From Anomaloglossus baeobatrachus (taxonomy: Eukaryota > Chordata > Amphibia > Anura > Aromobatidae): a stretch of DNA of 64,000 bases. The notes under the pieces are model-generated. The model had not been told where the DNA came from. It made no database searches and was given only the letters and a program-made list of their open reading frames with translations. Both the position numbers and the translations under genes were made by a program. Every line of letters begins with the position of its first letter. The stretch's first letter is position 1. The stretch covers positions 124,880,882-124,944,881 of the forward strand of contig NC_134364.1 of NCBI RefSeq assembly GCF_048569485.1, in the 5' to 3' direction. Positions 58,190-64,000 of the stretch are shown in pieces.

Positions 58190-58960
58190 TGAGACACTAA
58201 ATAAAAAGACCAGTTGTATGTGAGACCAGCAGCCAGCGTGAAGGCGTACCTCTTTTGGTGGGTCAAAACCTAAATGCCTCTGCCCAGGCTGAACAGTCTA
58301 CAATTTTATGGGTGGGCAGAAACCTTCTAATAGGAAATTATTTTATCTCTGGCCCCTTGGAGATAAATGGGCCCTTGGGATCCACTCACTCTTGAACTCT
58401 GGCTATTCTATTTTAGAGCAGATAGTTCTGTCTTAGGGCGAGAGCCCTGGTAGTGTCTGGGAGCACCTTTGACCCTCGCTGAGGCCTTCTGGCTTGGAGG
58501 GATCGGTTTTCGAGGGCATTGTCCTATCTTACAGGGCTTACATCAGACCAGCATCCACTTTTTTGTGGCTCTTTCACATATTTTGAAAAGAACTCAGCTT
58601 GATAGAGTGACTTTACACTTTCGATAAAGAAAAAAAGAGTACACAAATCCTTGCGATTACCCAGTATCTGTTGGCTTATCTGTCCCCTCCACAAGGATGA
58701 AAGATGCCGCTAAACATCTCTAACCACGTTTTCTATTTCAACAAAGTAGTAGAAGAAGATTAAAGAGTGACTCTTGAGTAGTAATTGTATAGTCTGTAAA
58801 TTCTTAAAAATTCTTAATTAGGCCACAGTTGTCTGATTTAATGAAAGGTTTGTTATAAGAGGTTGCAGCAATTTTCCCAAAAGGGGGGCGGGGTTATGCA
58901 GATTCTCCTTGAAGTGGTGGAGCTATGCCGATCACCCCTTCTAATTCTCATATGGAAATT
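58190..58960. other. No gene seen
   Basis: Unassigned sequence, no long frames or recognised repeat. Confidence 0.45.
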
Positions 58961-58961
58961 G

Positions 58962-59898
58962 CAATTTACACCCAATCCTAGCTAGAATCGGGAGAGTAAG
59001 CTGACAACAGAGGTCGCCCTAAGCTTAATGTTTTGATAGCAGACTACTATATAAACCCAACAGGTGAATAGTTTACAATGTAAGGGAATGTCTGGATACT
59101 GCCCACGTGCACCACACATGCCCCCCCCCCATAGACGTTACCTCAAGGAATGTATGGATATTGCCCACATGCTGTCTGCATGCCCTTCCATATACATTAC
59201 CTTCGGGGATGTCTGGATACTGCCATGTGCCACCCGCACGCCCTTCCATGTACATTACCTTACTTTTGCATTTCTCTCATAAAATATCCCCTTAAAGGAC
59301 CCACTTGGTAAACCCTAATCTATCTATGGTGTCACCAGAAATTCTAGGTCTACACTGTGGAATGCAAAAAGAATAAAAAACAGCCACACAACCTCATTGC
59401 CACGTGGAATTAACAGGGTTTTATTAAAAAAGAACAGCTGTAAATTGTGAAGTAGAAGCCATCATTCTTCAATTATTGATTACTTTTATTATAAGAAGCA
59501 CAAGATAGAAGTTGGCTTAACATTCCCTTCCACAAAGATAAAGCAACGCCCTTACAAATTTCTCATTACATTTTCTAAACTGCTCAAATGCCCCCAGCAC
59601 CACCTTCCACGAGCAGATCACTTTACGGCCTTTACGCTAAGACCAAGTGTAGTAGAATGATCCATTATACACATTGGGATTGATGTGTTTGTTAGCACGT
59701 TGGGAAGCTCATATAGTCATCCGGCGGAAATCGTGGCCCACCAAGATCAAAGCCATTAGGCTGGTGAGGACTGAAGGCCCAAAACGCAAAGTGCCCTAGG
59801 ATTGGGGACTCTGGGTGCCATAACTCACTAGGTGTTGGAAACCACTTTAGTTTTGGCACAAAGTACTTGCACTTCATTTTTCATTCTTTAAACACATG
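58962..59898. repeat. Duplicated segment, copy 1
   Basis: About 935 bases nearly identical to 61497-62429, about 2.53 kb away in direct orientation. It contains a three-copy internal repeat of about 59 bases (CTTCCATATACATTACCTTC ... GGATGTCTGGATACTGCC). Confidence 0.92.
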
Positions 59899-59935
59899 CC
59901 CTTTTAAGGTCTCTTGGATACAAAATGGGCCCTTA

Positions 59936-61120
59936 GGGGTACTTTACATGCTGCGACATCAATAGCAATTGCTAGCGATGTTGCGCGCTATAGCACCCGC
60001 CCCCGTCGTGTGTGCGATATTGTGTGATCGCTGCCGTAGTGAACATTATTGCTACGGCAGCGTCACACGCACATACCTCACATACCTTGACAGCGACGTC
60101 GCTATGACCGCCAAACAATCCTTCCTCAAGGGAGAGGGACATTCGGCGTCATAGTGACGTCACTGCCGCGTCACTAAGTGGCCAGCCAATAAAAGCGGAG
60201 GGGCGCAGATGAGCAGGACGTAACATCCTGCCAACCTCCTTCCCTCCTCATTGCCTATGGACGCAGGTAAGAAGATGTTTGTTGCTCCTGCAGTGTCACA
60301 CGTAGCAATGAATGGTCCGCAGGAACGACGAATAACATCGTACCGGTGGCAGCAGCGATATTAAGGAAATGAACGACGTGTCAACGATCACCGTTTTGGA
60401 ACGATTTTGCAATCGTTGATCGTCGCTCATTAGTGTTAGGGGGGCTTTACACGTTGCGACATCACTTCCAAAATATCGTCGGGGTCACGTCATTAGTGAC
60501 GCACATCCGGCACCAGTAACGTCCTCGCAACATGTAAATCCTAAATGCGCCGATAAACGATCGCAAAAGCATCGAAAATCTGTGATCTGTGTAGCGTCGT
60601 TCATTTTCATAATGTCGGGTCGACCGCAGGTACGATGTTGTTTGTCGCTCCTGCAGCACCACACATCGCTCTGTGTAAACCCGCAGGAGCGACAAACATC
60701 TCCTTACCTGCGTCCCGACAGCAATGCGGAAGGAAGGAGGTGGGCGGGATGTTATGTCCCGCTCATCTTTGCCCCTCTGCTTCTATTGGCCGGCCGATTG
60801 GTGACGTCGCTGTGACACCGAACGCACCTCCTCCTTGAAGGAGGGATATTTCGGCAGTCACAGCGACGTAGCCGAGCATGTATGTGCGTGGGAAGCTGCC
60901 GTAGCAATAATGTTCGCTACGGCAGCAATCACCACATATCGCATGTGTGACGGGGTGCGGGTACTATCGCGCTCCGCATCGCTAGCCGATGCTAGCGATG
61001 TCGCAACATGTAAAGTACCTCTTACACGTTGCGATGTCACTACCGGCGCCAGATGTGCGTCACTAACGACGTGACCCCGACAATATATCGGTAGCGATGT
61101 CGCAGCATGTAAAGTACATC
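59936..61120. mobile_element. MITE (PIF/Harbinger-like) with a second MITE nested inside
   Basis: GGGGTACTTTACATGCTGCG at the left matches the complement of CGCAGCATGTAAAGTACATC at the right. Flanks are TTA (59933-59935) and TAA (61121-61123), so one base has changed or the duplication is imperfect. Without the inner element (60439-61021) it is about 600 bp. Confidence 0.8.
60439..61021. mobile_element. Nested MITE (PIF/Harbinger-like)
   Basis: GGGGGGCTTTACACGTTGCG and the inverted CAACATGTAAAGTACCTC ends are flanked by TTA at 60436-60438 and 61022-61024. 583 bp, closely related to the element it sits in, so the family inserted into itself. Confidence 0.82.
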
Positions 61121-61124
61121 TAAG

Positions 61125-61496
61125 GTTCTCACCAACATCTTCCGTTCTGGAACCTTTGCTTGGCTCCAAAACTCAAATGTATCTCCAGCAACTGCAGCTC
61201 TAGTTCACCTAAGATTCTTAAGAGAGACAAAACCTTTTCATCTATAAAAATACCCATCATAATTATCTACATCAAATCTTTGGCAATCAAAAGCAAACTG
61301 TTTTTGTACAATTGCTTCCTATAATATTTATATTACTGTAGCCAACCACCGTGAATGGCTTCTGACATGGGGTCTCTTCGCAAATGATCCAAGTTACGGA
61401 GAATGTCAATCTGATCTAAGGAGACTTAAGGCCATGTGATGCTCCTCTGGGAATTTAAGTATATATTCAGTCAAAGCAGGAGGTCTTATTTAATGA
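61125..61496. other. No gene seen
   Basis: Spacer between the nested MITEs and duplicated segment 2. Confidence 0.5.
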
Positions 61497-62429
61497 AATT
61501 TACACACAATCCTAGCTAGAATCGGGAGAGTGAGCTGACAACAGAGGTCGCCCTAAGCTTAATGTTTTGATAGCAGACGACTATAAACCCAACAGGTGAA
61601 TAGTTTACAATGTAAGGGAATGTCTGGATACTGCCCACGTGCGCCACACGTGCCCCCCCATAGATGTTACCTCAAGGAATGTGTGGATATTGCCCACATG
61701 CTGTCTGCATGCCCTTCCATATACATTACCTTCGGGGATGTCTGGATACTGCCATGTGCCACCCGCACGCCCTTCCATGTACATTACCTTACTTTTCCAT
61801 TTCTCCTATAAAATATCCCCTTAAAGGACACACTTGGTAAACCCTAAGTTATCTATGGTGTCAACAGAAATTCTAGGTCTACACTGAGGAATGCAAAAAG
61901 AATAAAAAGCAGCCACACAACCTCATTGCCACGTGGAATTAACAGGGGTTTTTTAAAAAAAAGAACAGCTGCAAATTGTGAAGTAGACGCCACCATTCTT
62001 CAATTATTGATTACTTTTATTATAAGAATGACAGGATAGAAGATGGCTTAACATTCCCTTCCACAAAGATAAAGCAACGCCCTTACAAATTTCTCATTAC
62101 ATTTTCTAAACTGCTCATATGCCCCCAGCACCACCTTCCATGAGCAGATCACTTTTCGGCGTTTACGCTAAGACCAAGTGTACTAGAATGATCCATTATA
62201 CACATTGGGATTGATGTGTTTGTTAGTACGTTGGGCGGCTCATATAGTCATCCGGCGGAAATCGTGGCCCACCAAGATCAAAGCCATTAGGCTGGTGAAG
62301 ACTGAAGGCCCAAAACGCAAAGTGCTCTAGGATTGGGGACTCTGGGTGCCATAACTCACTAGGTGTTGGAAACCACTTTAATTTTGGCACAAAGTACTTG
62401 CACTTCATTTTTCATTCTTTAAGGACATG
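61497..62429. repeat. Duplicated segment, copy 2
   Basis: Direct repeat of 58962-59898 with a few percent differences and small indels in C-rich and T-rich runs. Confidence 0.92.
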
Positions 62430-62740
62430 AAAATTCAAAGTTTGGAAATTGCAAAATTTTCTAACTATTGCCAAATTTCCGTTTTTTTCACAAATAAACG
62501 CAAAATATATCGACCTAAATTTACCACTAACATAAAGTCTAATATGTCATGAAAAAACAGTATCAGGATCATTGGGATCCATTGAAGTATGATAGAGTTA
62601 TTACATAATAAAGTGACACTGGTCAGAAATGAAAATGATTAACCCTGTCAGGAAGGTGAAAATAGGCTGGGGGATGAAGGGGTTAATACATAGAGGGTAT
62701 TACCAGTATACAACATATAGTAATAAGGAGGATGATGAGG
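62430..62740. other. No gene seen
   Basis: AT-rich. Phrases such as TTAACCCTGTCAGGAAGG then GATGAAGGGGTTAATAC hint at a dispersed repeat. Confidence 0.4.
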
Positions 62741-62749
62741 AATCCTTAC

Positions 62750-62765
62750 CGTCTGTGGGAGACAT
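62750..62765 (-). CDS. Possible first coding exon (ATG) of minus-strand gene
   Basis: On the minus strand ATGTCTCCCACAGACG encodes MSPTD plus one base and is followed by a good donor (GTAAGG). Upstream, TTTTCTCTTACAAG may be an acceptor for a 5'-UTR-bearing exon, or the transcript may start further up, in the GC-rich stretch at 63100-63460. Phase 1 matches the entry phase of the exon at 57313-57113, giving a short cytoplasmic head MSPTDDILPFKCK before the membrane segment. A small feature, so confidence rests mostly on this match. Confidence 0.4.
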
Positions 62766-62852
62766 AGTACTCATTGCTGAGCCTCAGCAGGTGGGGAAAT
62801 CCTTGTAAGAGAAAACGCATACATTAAAGAAAAACAATTCCAATTTCATAGC

Positions 62853-62854
62853 AC

Positions 62855-62897
<43 letters not shown>

Positions 62898-62903
62898 AAA
62901 AAA
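62853..62903. repeat. (AAT)n plus poly-A microsatellite
   Basis: About ten AAT units run into about 19 A residues. Confidence 0.95.
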
Positions 62904-62939
62904 CTACAGCTATTGCTAAACAGATCGCTAAGACCACAT

Positions 62940-63090
62940 GAGGCTGGTGTAGTTGTGAAATTCCATGTCCATAGCTGCTAACAGGCACGGGTCGATTTCT
63001 GATCCACCCACGCCTGTTAGGAAGTTAAATCCCACTGTCAATCTCTGAGGGGGGCGGCACCTTCTGGCAGTAAAAAAAAAAAAATATTTT
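62940..63090. repeat. Dispersed repeat D fragment
   Basis: GCTAACAGGCACGGGTCGAT then TCTGATCCACCCACGCCTG matches the repeat D block at 46620-46665. Confidence 0.45.
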
Positions 63091-63099
63091 TTTTATATA

Positions 63100-63470
63100 C
63101 ACATCCTCTCTCCCTCCGTTAGACAGTCAATTAAATCCGCTGTGTTTTCAGGAGGGGGGGAGGGCGGGAGAGGCGCAACTTCATTTATCTGTATCTGCGC
63201 CTTTAAGACACAATACAGATAAACTCCGGGCGCCGGGCACAGGGAGCTGATTGACCCCGGAAGTGCTGGCACCTGCACTTCTGGGGTCAGAGGCACACGC
63301 CAATCAGCTCCGTGCTGTAGTGTCCACATCTGAAGCATTTTCAGATGCCACAGAGGAGGAGAGATCACTCCCAAGAGCTGAGAGAAGAAGGGCGACGGAC
63401 ACCAGAGGAGGAGGGCAGCAGGAGCAGGTAATCGCTCACAGAGCTGAAGATTCATAGGGAAGGTGTGGGT
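63100..63470. other. GC-rich stretch, no gene assigned
   Basis: Moderately GC-rich with a few CpGs and an imperfect inverted GACCCCGGAAGTGC / GCACTTCTGGGGTC pair around 63252-63285. It could be a promoter region for a minus-strand transcript or a MITE-like repeat. It is undecided. Confidence 0.3.
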
Positions 63471-63483
63471 CTTCCTAATGAGG

Positions 63484-63612
63484 ATTGTGGGGGAGGGGTA
63501 GGCAAAAGCTATAGTGATGTGTGTGGGGGAGGGGCAGGCAGAAGCTATAGTGATGTGTGTGGGGGAGGGGCAGGCAGAGGCTATAATGTCCTGTGTGTGG
63601 GGGAGGGGCTAG
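63484..63612 (+). repeat. 39-bp tandem repeat, about 3.3 copies
   Basis: TGTGGGGGAGGGGCAGGCAG followed by AAGCTATAGTGATGTGTG repeats every 38-39 bases. The 13-residue repeats in the open frame here are products of this. Confidence 0.9.
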
Positions 63613-63689
63613 AGGTTCATCAGTCTATGGATTCAGTACATACTACTGGGGGATCCCGATATAAAGAACTTATAGTATATATATGTTTG

Positions 63690-64000
63690 CACATTTTATT
63701 TTTCGTTTCTTTACAGATAATTATATTGGGAACATTTTTCAAAGTTCACTGGATTTATTATGTTCAGTCATTAATTGGGTTACTTTTATTGAACAGAGTT
63801 GTATGTTTTTTTGTTTTACTTTGTTTTTCTTGTATTGCGTCATGTATTGATCACGATGCACCCTTTCCCGCCCGTTTTTTCTATACTGGGCGGTACTCTG
63901 ACGTCACTTGGTCTATTTAATGTATGCATGTGTCTACTACGGTAGATTTGATGTTGTCTTTTCTATGGTCCTGAGGAAGGGGGCAGAGCTCCTGAAACGC
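63690..64000 (+). mobile_element. Hammerhead-bearing retroelement end, cut by window
   Basis: It has a TGACGTCA site at 63899-63906, a TCTATTTAATG TATA-like box at 63912 and then a hammerhead core at 63971. This order is the same as in the arms of the 5324-9216 element. The element continues beyond 64000. Confidence 0.5.
63971..64000 (+). ncRNA. Hammerhead ribozyme motif, truncated by window end
   Basis: CTGAGGA (63971-63977) is followed by a five-pair stem II (AGGGG/CTCCT with one G·T) and a GCAGAG loop, then GAAAC (63994-63998) and GC. Both conserved boxes are intact, since position 7 of CTGANGA is variable in the family. Stem III and the 3' strand of stem I lie outside the window. Confidence 0.6.

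Noticed and set aside
63465-63920. 151-codon plus-strand frame
   Set aside because: The first third is the 39-bp tandem repeat and the rest crosses the retroelement end. No domain recognised.

Overview
The window reads as a repeat-dense stretch of a vertebrate nuclear genome, most likely an anuran amphibian (frog or toad). This is inferred from AT-rich non-coding DNA, an absence of prokaryotic-style genes, and the element mix: Tc1-like transposons, a non-autonomous LTR family, TTA-flanked MITEs, L1/Tx1-type ORF1 pieces, hammerhead-ribozyme-like retroelements and large minisatellites. No database search was possible, so the lineage is inference. No rRNA, tRNA or CRISPR is seen.

Layout. 0-5 kb: LTR remnants, an eroded tandem repeat, a Tc1 relic and a 715-bp MITE. 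5.3-9.2 kb: a nearly perfect 3.9-kb palindrome inside a 13-bp target duplication. 9.4-11.05 kb: a Tc1-like transposon with an open 345-codon transposase. 11.06-17.1 kb: nested LTR-type fossils, including a two-LTR element (12341-16234), and a MITE. 17.2-18.1 kb: a mariner-like relic with long TIRs. 19-23 kb: microsatellites, a second palindromic insertion, a degraded Tc1 and a MITE carrying an insertion. 23.3-31.8 kb: about 188 copies of a 45-bp minisatellite. 32-36 kb: dispersed repeats and the first half of an L1 ORF1. 36.3-42 kb: a second Tc1 copy and an inverted copy of the LTR element. 42.3-42.8 kb: the second half of an L1 ORF1. 42.9-45.6 kb: a foldback element with a Tc1 in its loop and a 21-bp minisatellite on one arm. 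45.6-64 kb: more dispersed repeats, MITEs, an 85-97-bp minisatellite, a tandem duplication and a few possible host exons.

How it fits together. Most of the window is a record of transposition: elements inserted into elements, with target duplications still readable (TA, TTA, 4 bp, 11-14 bp). The thread most worth pursuing is a set of retroelement pieces that share a hammerhead-ribozyme-like core, sometimes as inverted dimers, flanked by 11-14-bp target duplications. This resembles Penelope-like elements or their non-autonomous kin, although no reverse transcriptase is visible here. The only plausible host gene lies on the minus strand at the right end. A short ATG exon (62765-62750) is phase-compatible with a transmembrane-encoding exon (57313-57113), and possibly with a short terminal exon (46334-46285). 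The very long open frames in the minisatellites are products of unit lengths divisible by three and are not called as genes.
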